Shown one piece after another: positions 50,312-60,166 of a stretch of 64,000 nt of DNA. Below the pieces are notes generated by a model. It searched no databases. It was not told the DNA's origin and saw only the letters and a program-made list of their open reading frames with translations. Position 1 is the first letter of the stretch. Each line of letters begins with the position of its first letter. The position numbers and the translations under genes were made by a program. Source of the DNA: Furfurilactobacillus milii (lineage in GTDB: Bacteria > Bacillota > Bacilli > Lactobacillales > Lactobacillaceae); assembly GCF_009863985.1 (NCBI RefSeq), contig NZ_WEZT01000005.1, positions 94,878 to 158,877 on the forward strand, read 5' to 3'.

Positions 50312-51238
50312 ATGTTAGTCGGATCACACGTGAGCATGAGCGGTAAAAAAATGCTGTTGGGTTCTGCTGAAGAAGCTGCAGGATACGGTGCCAATACATT
50401 TATGATTTATACAGGGGCACCACAAAACACGCGTCGCAAGCCAATTGAAGAATTAAATATTGAAGCCGGTCACACGTTTATGACGGCACACGATTTAGAT
50501 CACATTGTTGTCCATGCTCCCTATATTGTTAATCTTGGGAATACGTTTAAGCCAGAAAGCTTTGCTTTTGCCGTTGATTTTCTCAGGGAAGAGGTCAAAC
50601 GTGCGGATGCACTGGGGGCAGAGCAGATTGTCTTGCATCCAGGTGCTCATGTGGGCGCAGGTCCGCAAGCTGCCATTCAATCCATCATTAAGGGCTTAAA
50701 TGAGATTCTGACGCCTGATCAGCATGCTCAGATTGCCATTGAAACCATGGCTGGCAAAGGTACCGAAGTTGGCATTACGTTTGATCAAATTGCTGAGATG
50801 ATTGATGGCGTCACGCTAAATGATAAACTGTCGGTCTGCTTTGACACTTGTCACACCAGCGATGCAGGCTATGATATTAAGGGTGATTTTGATGGTGTAA
50901 TGAATGACTTTGATCAGATTATTGGTTTAGAGCGATTAAAAGTTATTCATTTAAATGACTCGAAAAATCCTCAAGGCGCGCACAAGGATCGTCATACTAA
51001 TCTAGGATATGGTACGATTGGCTTTGATCGGTTGAATCAGATTGCCCACGATGAACGATTTGTTAACGTGCCGAAAATTATGGAAACGCCATACGTTGCC
51101 GTTGACCCTGAAAACAAGCCAAAGGATAAACGGGCACCATATGGCTATGAAATTGCTGAATTAAAAGCTGGCAAGTTTAATGATCATCTTGTTAGTGACA
51201 TTGCAAATGGCCGTCCTTACGATGAATTTTTAAATTAA
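50312..51238 (+). CDS. nfo: Endonuclease IV (AP endonuclease)
   Basis: Cleaves at abasic sites in base excision repair; trinuclear zinc TIM barrel. 308 residues. It begins [14 protein letters not shown]. Metal and signature motifs: [33 protein letters not shown] and [16 protein letters not shown] followed by NLGYG. ATG 50312 gives better spacing to GGGAG (50301-50305) than the ATG three bases earlier. Separate from its neighbours. Confidence 0.95.
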   Translation: MLVGSHVSMSGKKMLLGSAEEAAGYGANTFMIYTGAPQNTRRKPIEELNIEAGHTFMTAHDLDHIVVHAPYIVNLGNTFKPESFAFAVDFLREEVKRADALGAEQIVLHPGAHVGAGPQAAIQSIIKGLNEILTPDQHAQIAIETMAGKGTEVGITFDQIAEMIDGVTLNDKLSVCFDTCHTSDAGYDIKGDFDGVMNDFDQIIGLERLKVIHLNDSKNPQGAHKDRHTNLGYGTIGFDRLNQIAHDERFVNVPKIMETPYVAVDPENKPKDKRAPYGYEIAELKAGKFNDHLVSDIANGRPYDEFLN

Positions 51239-51271
51239 TCGCATTTTTCTGAAATAAATCGGCTTGAATAA

Positions 51272-51300
51272 TTGACGAAGGTCAAAGGTTTCTGTATACT
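51272..51300 (+). promoter_or_regulatory. Promoter of rpsU
   Basis: TTGACG at 51272-51277 and TATACT at 51295-51300, spacer 17 nt. Confidence 0.85.
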
Positions 51301-51369
51301 TCTTTAAGGACAGTTAAGTGCAGAACGTACAAAACCGTTACTAAACGCTCGAAGGGAGGGGATTTCAAA

Positions 51370-51558
51370 ATGGCAAAGACAGTTGTTCGCAAGAACGAAT
51401 CCTTAGATGATGCTCTCCGGCGTTTCAAACGGACCGTTTCGAAGAACGGGACCCTTCAAGAATACCGCAAACGGGAATTCTATGAAAAGCCAAGTGTTAA
51501 GCGTAAGCTTAAGTCAGAGGCTGCGCGTAAGCGTAAGAACAAGAAGAGTCGTTTCTAA
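51370..51558 (+). CDS. rpsU: 30S ribosomal protein S21
   Basis: A small basic 30S protein of 62 residues that helps initiation. [20 protein letters not shown] at the N-terminus and the Lys/Arg-rich end [19 protein letters not shown] are typical. GAAGGGAGGGG precedes the ATG. It has its own promoter and terminator, with yqeY beyond, the usual Firmicutes order. Confidence 0.95.
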   Translation: MAKTVVRKNESLDDALRRFKRTVSKNGTLQEYRKREFYEKPSVKRKLKSEAARKRKNKKSRF

Positions 51559-51570
51559 TTGTGAAATTGA

Positions 51571-51597
51571 ACGTCAGCTTAGGCTGGCGTTTTTTTC
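51571..51597 (+). terminator. Intrinsic terminator after rpsU
   Basis: ACGTCAGC pairs with GCTGGCGT, loop TTAG, followed by TTTTTTT. Confidence 0.9.
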
Positions 51598-51655
51598 TGT
51601 CCAAGAAGCGGTATACTACATTCAGTGACTGAATAATTTGGAGGTATGAGGAATT

Positions 51656-52099
51656 ATGGATTTGTTATCTCAATTGAATGAAGATTTGAAGACGGCCATG
51701 AAGGCGCGCAACAAATTAGAATTAAACGTTATCCGTTCATTGAAGACAGGTGTCATGAACGAAAAGATTGAACTGGGTCACGATTTAACCCCAGACGAAG
51801 AAGTTGCAGTGGTTTCTCGTGGGTTAAAGCAACGTAAGGAATCATTGGCCGAATTTGAAAAGGCAGATCGTCAAGACTTGGCAGACGATACCAAAGCAGA
51901 GATTGCGATTGTTGAAAAATACATGCCTGCTCAAATGAGTGAAGATGAAATCAACAATGTTGTTAAAGAAACGGCGCAACAAGTTGGTGCAACAAGCAAG
52001 GCTGACTTTGGTAAGTTGATGGGTGCTGTGATGCCTAAAGTTAAGGGTAAAGCAGACGGTAAGTTGGTTAACCAGGCCGTTAAAAACCTGTTAAGTTAA
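51656..52099 (+). CDS. yqeY: GatB/YqeY domain protein
   Basis: 147 residues, all within one GatB/YqeY fold, related to the tail domain of the amidotransferase subunit GatB that contacts tRNA. Blocks: LKTAMKARNKLELNVIRSLK, KQRKESLAEFEKADRQDLA, EIAIVEKYMPAQMSEDEI. The function of the free-standing protein is unknown. ATG 51656 follows TTGGAGGT. A terminator follows about 55 nt on. Confidence 0.92.
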   Translation: MDLLSQLNEDLKTAMKARNKLELNVIRSLKTGVMNEKIELGHDLTPDEEVAVVSRGLKQRKESLAEFEKADRQDLADDTKAEIAIVEKYMPAQMSEDEINNVVKETAQQVGATSKADFGKLMGAVMPKVKGKADGKLVNQAVKNLLS

Positions 52100-52153
52100 T
52101 TTCGTTTGTGACCAGGTTACAGAACAAAGTTTATTGAAATGAGCAATTAATGG

Positions 52154-52190
52154 AATCCTTATTCTCATATTTGGGAATGAGGATTTTTTG
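52154..52190 (+). terminator. Intrinsic terminator after yqeY
   Basis: AATCCTTATTCTC pairs with GGGAATGAGGATT (two G-U pairs), followed by TTTTTT. The gap 52191-52436 then holds the phoH promoter and a leader of about 155 nt with no gene. Confidence 0.85.
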
Positions 52191-52246
52191 ATTGGTTGGT
52201 CAAAAAGAGTGTTGTAATAACACTAGTTTCAAGCATTACAGAATGT

Positions 52247-52274
52247 TTGTGCTGGTGGTCGATTATGATAAAAT
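52247..52274 (+). promoter_or_regulatory. Promoter of the phoH-ybeY-dgkA-era unit
   Basis: TTGTGC at 52247-52252, spacer 16 nt, then TAAAAT at 52269-52274 preceded by TGA (extended -10). Confidence 0.7.
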
Positions 52275-52436
52275 AGACATTGTACAGTGTTATCTAATTA
52301 TGATCTAAAGATTTCAATATGGTCGTCTACGATTTAACAATTAAACGATGATCACGGTTGACAGTATGGCGTAGTGACCCAGTCTTTAAACATAAATCAA
52401 AAATAAAGTAAGAAACAGCAAAGGAGCGAAACATCT

Positions 52437-53414
52437 TTGGCAGAAAACCAGTTTGCATTTGAACGACAGTTCCGTTTGTCCACACCGGATTTGGAAGCCG
52501 GCCTAGTTGGCGCTAATGACGCCAATTTACGCTTGCTGGAGGAAGGCCTGAATGTTAATATTCACGCCTTTGGCGATACAATTACTGTATCCGGGGATGA
52601 AGAACAGTCCGTGGATCGCACAATTAAAATTATTGATAACCTGGTTCAGCTAATTAAAAGTGGCATTACGTTAAACAGTACCGATGTCGTGTCAGCCATG
52701 AAAATGGCAGAACGTGGTACGTTAGAGTATTTTCAGGACTTGTACAAACAAACCTTGATTAAGGATGATCATGGACGGGCAATTCGGGTCAAAAACTATG
52801 GTCAACGGCAGTACGTTCAATCGATTAGCCATAACGACATTACGTTTGGTATTGGTCCAGCTGGGACAGGGAAAACCTTCTTGGCAGTGGTAATGGCCGT
52901 CGCCGCTCTGAAACGGGGGGACGTTGAAAAAATCATCCTAACGCGGCCCGCTGTTGAAGCTGGTGAAAGCCTTGGCTTTTTGCCTGGCGATTTGAAGGAA
53001 AAAGTTGATCCATATTTGCGCCCAATTTATGACGCACTTTATCAAATTCTCGGTTCAGAACATACACAACGTTTGTTAGACCGAGAAGTGATTGAAATTG
53101 CGCCGCTTGCTTATATGCGTGGTCGTACTTTGGATGCAGCGTTTGTCATTTTGGATGAGGCTCAAAATACGACTAATGCACAGATGAAGATGTTCTTGAC
53201 TCGTCTAGGGTTTGGCTCAAAGATGATTGTGAACGGGGATATTTCCCAAATTGACCTACCACGGGGGAAACATTCTGGACTTGTTGACGCTCAGAATTTG
53301 TTGCAAAACATTAACCACATTGGTTTTGTTTCGTTTAATGCAGATGATGTGGTCCGTCACCCAGTCGTTGCCAGCATCATTAACGCCTATGAAAACCAAC
53401 CCACACAGGACTAA
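52437..53414 (+). CDS. PhoH-like ATPase (PhoL type)
   Basis: 325 residues. A small N-terminal KH-like part (about 20-85) is followed by the PhoH P-loop ATPase domain: Walker A GPAGTGKT, LTRPAVEAGESLGFLPGD, Walker B FVILDEAQNT and the NGDISQIDLPRG block. The gene lies next to ybeY, as in most bacteria, where the two proteins are thought to act together on ribosomal RNA. TTG start at 52437 after AAGGAGCG. About 160 nt of leader precede it. Confidence 0.92.
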   Translation: MAENQFAFERQFRLSTPDLEAGLVGANDANLRLLEEGLNVNIHAFGDTITVSGDEEQSVDRTIKIIDNLVQLIKSGITLNSTDVVSAMKMAERGTLEYFQDLYKQTLIKDDHGRAIRVKNYGQRQYVQSISHNDITFGIGPAGTGKTFLAVVMAVAALKRGDVEKIILTRPAVEAGESLGFLPGDLKEKVDPYLRPIYDALYQILGSEHTQRLLDREVIEIAPLAYMRGRTLDAAFVILDEAQNTTNAQMKMFLTRLGFGSKMIVNGDISQIDLPRGKHSGLVDAQNLLQNINHIGFVSFNADDVVRHPVVASIINAYENQPTQD

Positions 53415-53477
53415 ACTAATCATGTGTTAATCTACAGATACGGTCAGATAATCAAATTAACGGAGTGAAGAATAAAC

Positions 53478-53960
53478 ATGGATCTTGAGATAGTTGATCA
53501 AACGGAACAAGGCGTGCCTGAAGAACGCGTTACGATGGTTCGTGAAATCCTTGAATTTGCCGGGAAGACAATTAAGTTACCAGAGAATACGGAAATGTCC
53601 TTAACATTCATGAACAATGAAGGGATTCGAAAGTTAAATCGCGAATATCGTGGTGTTGATAAAGCAACGGACGTGATCAGCTTCGCAATCGAAGAGGACC
53701 CGGACGATGAAGATGAGATTGTCATGGACGATGAATTACGTCAGGAAATTCCGATGAATATTGGGGACATTATGATCTCCGTTGACAAAGTTGCGGACCA
53801 GGCGGAATACCTCGGGCACACTTATGATCGCGAATTAGGTTTCTTAGCGGTTCATGGTTTTCTGCATTTAAACGGGTACGATCACATGGAACCAGCAGAC
53901 GAAAAAGTGATGTTTGATTTACAACGAAAGATCTTGGACGATTATGGCCTCACCAGATAA
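53478..53960 (+). CDS. ybeY: Endoribonuclease YbeY (rRNA maturation)
   Basis: A zinc-dependent single-strand endoribonuclease for 16S 3' end maturation and ribosome quality control. 160 residues with the signature HGFLHLNGYDH (H3xH5xH). NREYRGVDKATDVISFA is typical of the fold. There is an acidic loop (EEDPDDEDEIVMDDELRQE) in the middle. ATG 53478 follows ACGGAGTGA. Its last 17 nt overlap the start of dgkA. Confidence 0.95.
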   Translation: MDLEIVDQTEQGVPEERVTMVREILEFAGKTIKLPENTEMSLTFMNNEGIRKLNREYRGVDKATDVISFAIEEDPDDEDEIVMDDELRQEIPMNIGDIMISVDKVADQAEYLGHTYDRELGFLAVHGFLHLNGYDHMEPADEKVMFDLQRKILDDYGLTR

Positions 53961-54342
53961 GCAACAAACAGAGAAGAATCATCATTTTATTCAGGCGTTT
54001 CATCACGCCATGGATGGGATTATTGGAACTATCCATAATGAACCGAACATGCGCTATCACCTCATTTTCGCGTTGGCGGCGCTATTGTGTGGTTTGATTT
54101 TGCAAATCACTCGAATGGACTGGCTATGGATTACATTGGCCATTTTTACCGTTATTCTGGCAGAATTTGCGAACACCATCGCTGAGTCTCTGAGTGATTT
54201 AATTACGCATGGTCAGTTTGATCCGCTAGCTAAACAGGTTAAGGACGTTGCTGCCGGTGCGGTAGTGGTTGCTGCCTTGTTTGCAGTAATCACGGGCTTG
54301 CTCGTTTTTGGTCCGCGAATCTGGAGTTTGATTTTGAATTAA
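53944..54342 (+). CDS. dgkA: Diacylglycerol / undecaprenol kinase
   Basis: A small membrane kinase of 132 residues with three transmembrane helices. In Gram-positives it mainly phosphorylates undecaprenol, recycling the lipid carrier made by UppS. Blocks: FHHAMDGIIGTIHNEPNMRY, the catalytic EFANTIAESLSDLI, and KQVKDVAAGAVVVAAL. ATG 53944 overlaps the ybeY end by 17 nt in another frame; its ribosome binding site lies within ybeY (AAAGAT, weak), so coupling is expected. Confidence 0.93.
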   Translation: MASPDKQQTEKNHHFIQAFHHAMDGIIGTIHNEPNMRYHLIFALAALLCGLILQITRMDWLWITLAIFTVILAEFANTIAESLSDLITHGQFDPLAKQVKDVAAGAVVVAALFAVITGLLVFGPRIWSLILN

Positions 54343-54393
54343 AAAACTTGATGACGACACTAAAATGATCATCATGGTTAAGGAGAACACTAA

Positions 54394-55335
54394 ATGACGC
54401 AAGAACAACAAGCATTCCATTCCGGTTTTGTGGCGATTGTTGGACGACCAAATGTTGGCAAATCCACTTTTTTGAATCGTGTAATTGGTCAAAAAGTTGC
54501 GATTATGAGTAACGTAGCTCAGACCACCCGAAACAAGATACAGGGCATATACACGACAAATAGTGAACAGATTGTTTTTATTGATACGCCGGGCATTTTC
54601 AAACCATCGAGTAAGCTAGATGAATTTATGGTGAATTCGGCCATATCGACGTTGAACGAGGTTGACGCTGTTTTGTTCATGGTTAATGCACAAGAAACAC
54701 GTGGCGCGGGCGATAATTACATCATTGACCGATTAAAGGATATCCATAAGCCTGTTTACTTGGTGATTAACAAAATCGATCAGATTCACCCGGATAAATT
54801 GCTGAGTGTTTTAGAGCAGTATAAGGATGCCCTTTCATGGAAAGAGGTCTACCCAATATCTGCTTTGCAAGGCAATAACGTGGATGAATTCTTGGGTCAG
54901 CTGTCCAAAGACTTACCAGAAGGACCGCAATACTATCCTGAGGACCAAATAACGGATCATCCGGAACGTTTTGTTGTAGCAGAGCTTGTTCGTGAGAAAG
55001 TTTTGCAATTGACTCGTGATGAAGTGCCGCATTCTGTAGCGGTAGAAGTTGAATCGATGAAACGTGAGTCGCGTCCGGGAAAGCGGGCCGATGGTCAGCC
55101 CAATGAACTGGTGCATATTGCAGCAACGATTGTTGTGGATCGAACCTCACAAAAGGGCATTATTATTGGTAAAGGCGGCAAGATGTTGAAAGAAATCGGT
55201 TCGCGTGCGCGGGCTGATATCGAGCCACTACTTGGCGATCGCGTTTATTTGGAATTATGGGTCAAGGTGGTTCAACACTGGCGGGACAAACCTTCCGCGC
55301 TAAGGGAATACGGTTATAAATCACAAGACTATTAG
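54394..55335 (+). CDS. era: GTPase Era
   Basis: Ribosome assembly GTPase that binds the 3' end of 16S rRNA. 313 residues. G1 [13 protein letters not shown]3 DTPGIFK, G4 NKID; the C-terminal KH domain has [23 protein letters not shown] 54394 follows AAGGAGAAC. A bidirectional-looking hairpin follows before recO. Confidence 0.96.
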   Translation: MTQEQQAFHSGFVAIVGRPNVGKSTFLNRVIGQKVAIMSNVAQTTRNKIQGIYTTNSEQIVFIDTPGIFKPSSKLDEFMVNSAISTLNEVDAVLFMVNAQETRGAGDNYIIDRLKDIHKPVYLVINKIDQIHPDKLLSVLEQYKDALSWKEVYPISALQGNNVDEFLGQLSKDLPEGPQYYPEDQITDHPERFVVAELVREKVLQLTRDEVPHSVAVEVESMKRESRPGKRADGQPNELVHIAATIVVDRTSQKGIIIGKGGKMLKEIGSRARADIEPLLGDRVYLELWVKVVQHWRDKPSALREYGYKSQDY

Positions 55336-55380
55336 TGCATGTTTGAGTAGTAAGGCTGTGTTCCAAAGCCTAAAGACACC

Positions 55381-55420
55381 AAGGCACCTCATTCCCAGCT
55401 TCGGGAATAGGGTGCTTTTG
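55381..55420 (+). terminator. Intrinsic terminator after era
   Basis: AAGGCACCTCATTCCC pairs with GGGAATAGGGTGCTTT (near perfect), loop AGCTTC, T-run short. Confidence 0.75.
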
Positions 55421-55546
55421 CATTATTACTTAAACGAGTCTTTGTCACCGGTCTATTCTGCGTTGTTTTTCACTTTTGCTTTCGCGTCAGTTGTGCCACT
55501 AACACTGGCGACAACTGGATTTATTTTATGAGTTAGGAGGCGCAAT

Positions 55547-56464
55547 GTGGCAACTTATCAGAACACACAATTTCAAGGGATTGTGATGTATGCAAACGAT
55601 TATCGAGAACGCGATCAATTGATTAAGATTTTTACCGGTGAGTATGGTAAGAAAATGTTCTTTATTAAAAATGGTAAACGCCGTGGCATGCGTCTCCATA
55701 GTGCTCTTTTGTCCTTTACGGTTGGGACGTACGTCGGCAATGTAAATGATCAAGGACTTAGTTTCATTAATGCGGCTAAAGAAACTGCGCAATTACAGCA
55801 GATTCGCGCTGACATCAATAAAAATGCATATGCAACATATATTTTAGGATTGGTTGATGCAGCCTTTCGGGATGGTCAAATAGTGCCAGATTGGTTTATG
55901 AAGACTAAGAACGCGTTGACCCTTATTGATGACGGGCTTGATGAACAAATCATTACCAATATTATTGAAATTCAATTGTTGCGGGCCTTCGGGGTCGCTC
56001 CTGAATTGCAACGATGTGCTGTTTGTGGTCGGACAGACTTGCCGTTTGATTACTCTGAAAAGTTTGGTGGGTTAATTTGTGCCAACCATTTTGACCAAGA
56101 TAGTCATCGTCTACATTTGGATGCACGAACGATCTTCTATCTGCGCCAATTTTCTGTCATCGATTTAGCCAAAATCACCACGATTAATGTGTCACCAAGA
56201 ACGAAGCGTGGATTGCGGCGAGTACTGGATTTGATTTACGAGAATAGCGTTGGGATTCATTTGCGTTCCAAACGGTTTATTGACCAAATGGCGACGTGGG
56301 AAGATCAGTTAGCAGCTCGTGGTCAGCAGTTGAAACAGCGTCATCAGGCATCGTTAAAGAATGAGGACAAAAAGTCGGATGTGAGCTCGAATCAAGGTGT
56401 AAATGACGAAATGTTAACGAGCTCTGATGAACCAGAGCAACAGACAGATTCTGAACAGCATTGA
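55547..56464 (+). CDS. recO: DNA repair protein RecO
   Basis: Loads RecA on SSB-coated DNA together with RecR. 305 residues. The N-terminal OB fold starts around FQGIVMYANDYRERDQLIKI. The central Cys block reads CAVCGRTDLPF and ends in C-x-x-H (ICANHF), a variant of the usual C4 site. The C-terminal 45 residues are acidic and Gln/Ser-rich and are not part of the usual fold (most RecO are about 250 residues). GTG 55547 follows TAGGAGGCG. The stop overlaps the -35 box of the glyQ promoter. Confidence 0.93.
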   Translation: MATYQNTQFQGIVMYANDYRERDQLIKIFTGEYGKKMFFIKNGKRRGMRLHSALLSFTVGTYVGNVNDQGLSFINAAKETAQLQQIRADINKNAYATYILGLVDAAFRDGQIVPDWFMKTKNALTLIDDGLDEQIITNIIEIQLLRAFGVAPELQRCAVCGRTDLPFDYSEKFGGLICANHFDQDSHRLHLDARTIFYLRQFSVIDLAKITTINVSPRTKRGLRRVLDLIYENSVGIHLRSKRFIDQMATWEDQLAARGQQLKQRHQASLKNEDKKSDVSSNQGVNDEMLTSSDEPEQQTDSEQH

Positions 56465-56489
56465 CAATTTCTGGCACAATGCCTATGAT
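56461..56489 (+). promoter_or_regulatory. Promoter of glyQ-glyS
   Basis: TTGACA at 56461-56466 (overlapping the recO stop) and TATGAT at 56484-56489, spacer 17 nt. Confidence 0.85.
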
Positions 56490-56495
56490 TATGAG

Positions 56496-56719
56496 GTTGA
56501 ACAAGTAAATAAACGTTAACAGCGATCGAAAAGGGTCACCGTGGTCATGGTCAGCGAACTGGGGATAGTGAAAGCTCAGTCATGGTTGCGATAGATTGGC
56601 ATTTCGGGAGTTAACACCAACTAAGCTGCCTGATTTAATTCAGGAAGTAGGGTGGAACCGCGTAATTAATTCACGTCCCTACATCGACACATTTTGTGCT
56701 GATGGAGGGGCGTTTTATT
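56496..56719 (+). promoter_or_regulatory. T-box leader of glyQ-glyS (glycine)
   Basis: The T-box AGGGTGGAACCGCG is at 56649-56662. The specifier loop contains GATTGGCATT with GGC (Gly) at 56598-56600, followed by A as is usual. The terminator is CGTCCCTACATC with GATGGAGGGGCG and TTTTATTTT (56674-56719). Stem I lies between about 56520 and 56605. Uncharged tRNA-Gly should induce the operon. It has the compact layout of the glyQS-type leader. Confidence 0.93.
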
Positions 56720-56735
56720 TTGAAGGGAGATCGTC

Positions 56736-57722
56736 ATGGAAATTAAAAAAGATGAAAAACTTTCCGTGCAACAAATTATTTTGACCCTGCAGCAATATTG
56801 GGCTGCGCAAGGCTGCATGTTGATGCAGGCCTATGATACTGAAAAAGGGGCCGGTACGATGAGCCCTTACACATTTTTGCGGGCGATTGGACCAGAACCA
56901 TGGAACGCCGCTTATGTGGAACCAAGTCGCCGACCAGCAGATGGTCGATATGGTGAAAACCCTAACCGTCTGTACCAACATCACCAATTTCAAGTATTGA
57001 TGAAACCAGCTCCCGAGAACATGCAAGAACTGTACTTGAACAGTTTGCGTGAACTTGGCATTGATCCCCTTGAACATGATATTCGCTTTGTTGAAGATAA
57101 CTGGGAGAACCCGTCCATGGGTTGTGCCGGTGTTGGTTGGGAAGTTTGGCTTGACGGGATGGAAATCACCCAGTTTACGTATTTCCAAATCGTCGGTGGT
57201 CAGGAAATGAATCCGGTTGCCGCCGAAGTAACGTATGGTTTGGAACGACTTTCCTCGTATATTCAAGACGTCAACTCCGTGTTCGATTTGGAGTGGAGTG
57301 ATGGCGTACTGTACGGTGACATCTTTAAAGAACCAGAGTACGAGCATAGTAAGTATTCCTTTGAAGAAAGCAACCAAGACATGCTCTTGCACCTGTTTGA
57401 TGATTTCGAACGTGAAGCGAAAGCTAACCTGAGTAAGGGCCTTGTTCACCCAGCGTACGATTATATTTTAAAATGTTCACACACTTTCAATCTACTAGAT
57501 GCCCGCGGCGCAGTTTCCGTAACTGAACGGGCCGGTTATCTAAGTCGTATTCGGAAGATGGCTTACAGCGTTGCCGTAGCCTTTATCAATGCACGTGCCA
57601 AACGTGGTTTTCCATTGATTAAAGACGACAAAGAGCGCGAGGCGGTCCTTGCTGATTGGCGGAAAAAGGAAGAAAAGAAAGCTGCTCGGGCGGCTAAGAA
57701 GAACGCAAAGGAGGCCAAATAA
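56736..57722 (+). CDS. glyQ: Glycyl-tRNA synthetase alpha subunit
   Basis: Catalytic subunit of the alpha2beta2 enzyme. 328 residues. Blocks: [60 protein letters not shown] with the first residue read as AD-GRYG, and [20 protein letters not shown]. The last 25 residues are a Lys/Ala-rich tail ([19 protein letters not shown]) beyond the usual end. ATG 56736 follows GAAGGGAG. The stop overlaps glyS by 1 nt. Confidence 0.97.
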   Translation: MEIKKDEKLSVQQIILTLQQYWAAQGCMLMQAYDTEKGAGTMSPYTFLRAIGPEPWNAAYVEPSRRPADGRYGENPNRLYQHHQFQVLMKPAPENMQELYLNSLRELGIDPLEHDIRFVEDNWENPSMGCAGVGWEVWLDGMEITQFTYFQIVGGQEMNPVAAEVTYGLERLSSYIQDVNSVFDLEWSDGVLYGDIFKEPEYEHSKYSFEESNQDMLLHLFDDFEREAKANLSKGLVHPAYDYILKCSHTFNLLDARGAVSVTERAGYLSRIRKMAYSVAVAFINARAKRGFPLIKDDKEREAVLADWRKKEEKKAARAAKKNAKEAK

Positions 57723-59812
57723 TGGCACATCAATTTTTACTTGAAATTGGGTTGGAGGAAATTCCTGCTCACGTGGTGACACCAAGTATTGATCAATTGG
57801 TTGAACGCACAAAAAACTATTTGGCCGAACAACGGATTACGTTTGACAGCATCAAACCATTTTCCACACCACGGCGGTTAGCGTTACTGATTTCTGGTCT
57901 AGCTGATAAACAACCAGATGTTGAAGAAGAAGTTAAGGGCCCGGCTAAGCGGATTGCGCAGGATAAAGATGGTAACTGGACAAAAGCGGCCCAAGGTTTT
58001 GCTCGCGGACAAGGTGCCAGCGTTGATGACATCATTTTTAAAGAACTAAAGGGTGAACAGTACGTTTACGTTCAAAAACACGAAACTGGCCAGCCTGTGA
58101 GTGAGGTTTTGACTGGTATGAAGGATGTCATCATGGCGATGACATTCCCAACCATGATGAAATGGGGCAGCTACAAGTTTCAATACATTCGCCCAATTCG
58201 TTGGTTGATTGCATTGCTGGACGATGAAGTTTTGCCATTCAGTATTCTCGACATCACCACAGGTCGAACTAGTCAAGGTCATCGTTTCCTTGGTCACGAG
58301 GTGGAAATTAAGCGTCCTGCAGATTATGAAGAAGCCCTGACAAGTCAGTTTGTTATCGCAGACGCCGCCAAACGTAAGGCTAAAATTCGTCAACAAATTC
58401 AAGCACTTGCGATGGAACATAACTGGACGATTGATATTGATGAGGACTTACTGGAAGAAGTTAACAATCTAGTTGAATGGCCAACGGCGTTTGCTGGTCA
58501 CTTTGATGCTAAATACCTCACAATCCCGGATGAGGTTTTGATTACTTCAATGAAGGATCATCAACGCTTCTTCTATGTGCGTGACGAGGCTGGCAAGTTG
58601 TTGCCAAACTTTGTTTCAGTGCGTAACGGGAATGATCAGCACTTAGATAACGTGATTGCTGGGAATGAAAAAGTGCTAACTGCCCGTTTGGAAGATGCAA
58701 TGTTCTTCTATGAGGAAGATCAAAAACATGACATCGACTTTTATGTGAACAAGCTGAAGTCGGTTAGTTTCCACGATAAGATTGGTTCCATGACTGAGCA
58801 CATGAAACGGACTGGCATTATTGCTAATTTGATTGGCCAACGTGTTGGTCTTAGCGAAAGCGAGTTAGCAGATCTACAGCGAGCAAGTGAAATTTACAAG
58901 TTTGACTTGGTAACTGGTATGGTGGGCGAATTTGCCGAATTACAGGGAGTTATGGGCGAAAAGTATGCTTTGTTGTTTGGCGAAAAACCAGCAGTTGCCC
59001 AGGCTATTCGTGAACATTACATGCCTGTTTCAGCTGACGGTAGTTTGCCACAATCTAACGTTGGCGCAGCTTTGGCAATTGCGGACAAGTATGATAGTAT
59101 CACCGCGTTCTTTGCAGCTGACATGATTCCTAATGGTTCTAACGATCCGTATGCTTTACGACGTCAGGCGTTTGGTATCGTACGCATCCTGCGCGATCGA
59201 AAATGGCACTTGCCGTTGTTGAAGATGGGGCAAGACTTTGAAATTGCGCTGTCTAATAAGCACGTTGAATTCAATCCAGAGCTAACGGCTAACTTAGATT
59301 CTAGCCGCAAACGGATTCAAGAATTCATGAACGACCGGGTCCGTCAATGGTTTGCTGGCCAGCATGTTCGTCACGATATTGTGGATGCTGTCACGAGCGC
59401 TGACACCACAGATGTTGTGAACATGTTGGATGATGCGGCCGCATTAGTGGCACACGTGGATGATAGCAACTTCAAGGATGCTATTGAAGCCTTAACGCGG
59501 GTTGCCCGATTAACGAAACAAGATCTGTTGGACGCACCATCACTGCCGGTTGATCCTAAATTGTTTGAAAACGATGCAGAACAAAAACTGTATGACGGCG
59601 TTAATGATGTTAAAGCTCATTTCGATGACCGGACACCAGAGCAAAACTACCAAGCATTGGCTGATTTGCAACCAGTTATCGATGCGTACTTTGAAGCCAA
59701 TATGGTTATGGATGATAACGAAGCCATTCGGCGTAACCGTTTGAATCAACTCGCACAACTTACGAAACTTACCATTCACCTTGGTGACCTTAAACAATTG
59801 ATCGTTAAATAG
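57722..59812 (+). CDS. glyS: Glycyl-tRNA synthetase beta subunit
   Basis: tRNA-binding subunit partnered with GlyQ. 696 residues, usual length. Blocks: [19 protein letters not shown], the [13 protein letters not shown] segment, [16 protein letters not shown], and [18 protein letters not shown]. It has an HD-like central part and a C-terminal anticodon-binding domain. ATG at 57722 overlaps the glyQ stop (TAATG). A structured repeat follows 18 nt after the stop. Confidence 0.97.
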   Translation: MAHQFLLEIGLEEIPAHVVTPSIDQLVERTKNYLAEQRITFDSIKPFSTPRRLALLISGLADKQPDVEEEVKGPAKRIAQDKDGNWTKAAQGFARGQGASVDDIIFKELKGEQYVYVQKHETGQPVSEVLTGMKDVIMAMTFPTMMKWGSYKFQYIRPIRWLIALLDDEVLPFSILDITTGRTSQGHRFLGHEVEIKRPADYEEALTSQFVIADAAKRKAKIRQQIQALAMEHNWTIDIDEDLLEEVNNLVEWPTAFAGHFDAKYLTIPDEVLITSMKDHQRFFYVRDEAGKLLPNFVSVRNGNDQHLDNVIAGNEKVLTARLEDAMFFYEEDQKHDIDFYVNKLKSVSFHDKIGSMTEHMKRTGIIANLIGQRVGLSESELADLQRASEIYKFDLVTGMVGEFAELQGVMGEKYALLFGEKPAVAQAIREHYMPVSADGSLPQSNVGAALAIADKYDSITAFFAADMIPNGSNDPYALRRQAFGIVRILRDRKWHLPLLKMGQDFEIALSNKHVEFNPELTANLDSSRKRIQEFMNDRVRQWFAGQHVRHDIVDAVTSADTTDVVNMLDDAAALVAHVDDSNFKDAIEALTRVARLTKQDLLDAPSLPVDPKLFENDAEQKLYDGVNDVKAHFDDRTPEQNYQALADLQPVIDAYFEANMVMDDNEAIRRNRLNQLAQLTKLTIHLGDLKQLIVK

Positions 59813-59830
59813 GTACAGTGTGGATGTCTA

Positions 59831-59988
59831 CGCTTCCGGTTGTCCACATTGATACGCTCGCCGTGGGACCGGTTTTAGCCTCCTGAAAACCGGAGTCTTT
59901 CACCTCGCCGCCAAGCCTCGTGAAACCCCGAGTCTCGGCGACCGTCCGTGATGTAAATTCGAGAAAACCATTCGACGTAACGGCATTC
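59831..59988 (+). repeat. Structured repeat, copy B, in the 3' UTR of glyS
   Basis: Counterpart of the element after aspS: ungapped match to 45650-45781 over 132 nt. The helices are preserved: CCGGTT with AACCGG, GCCGCCAAG (59907-59915) with CTCGGCGAC (59934-59942), and a weaker 3' hairpin at 59948-59986. Copy B is preceded by an extra hairpin CAGTGTGGA (59816-59824) with TCCACATTG (59843-59851). No coding potential seen. Confidence 0.8.
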
Positions 59989-60028
59989 AGCACATTGACT
60001 TATAGAGTTAGCTGTTGTGGATAATTTG

Positions 60029-60088
60029 AATAGTAGTTGATTGAACCGGAAAGAAATCATCCTGTCAATCAGCTGCTATTTTTATTTA
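60029..60088 (+). terminator. Intrinsic terminator ending the glyS 3' UTR
   Basis: AATAGTAGTTGATTGA pairs over 16 positions with TCAATCAGCTGCTATT (two G-U pairs), followed by TTTTATTT. Confidence 0.85.
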
Positions 60089-60166
60089 GGACGCTATTCG
60101 CGCTATACTAAACGTGAAAAATATTTAATTTGAAACCGTTTGATTGCGGTTTGGGAGTGGTAAGCA

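Noticed and set aside
56715..57449. 244-codon open frame on the minus strand opposite glyQ
   Set aside because: It lies wholly within a strongly conserved synthetase gene and its leader, has no recognisable domain, and reads through the T-box terminator; it is a shadow of codon use.
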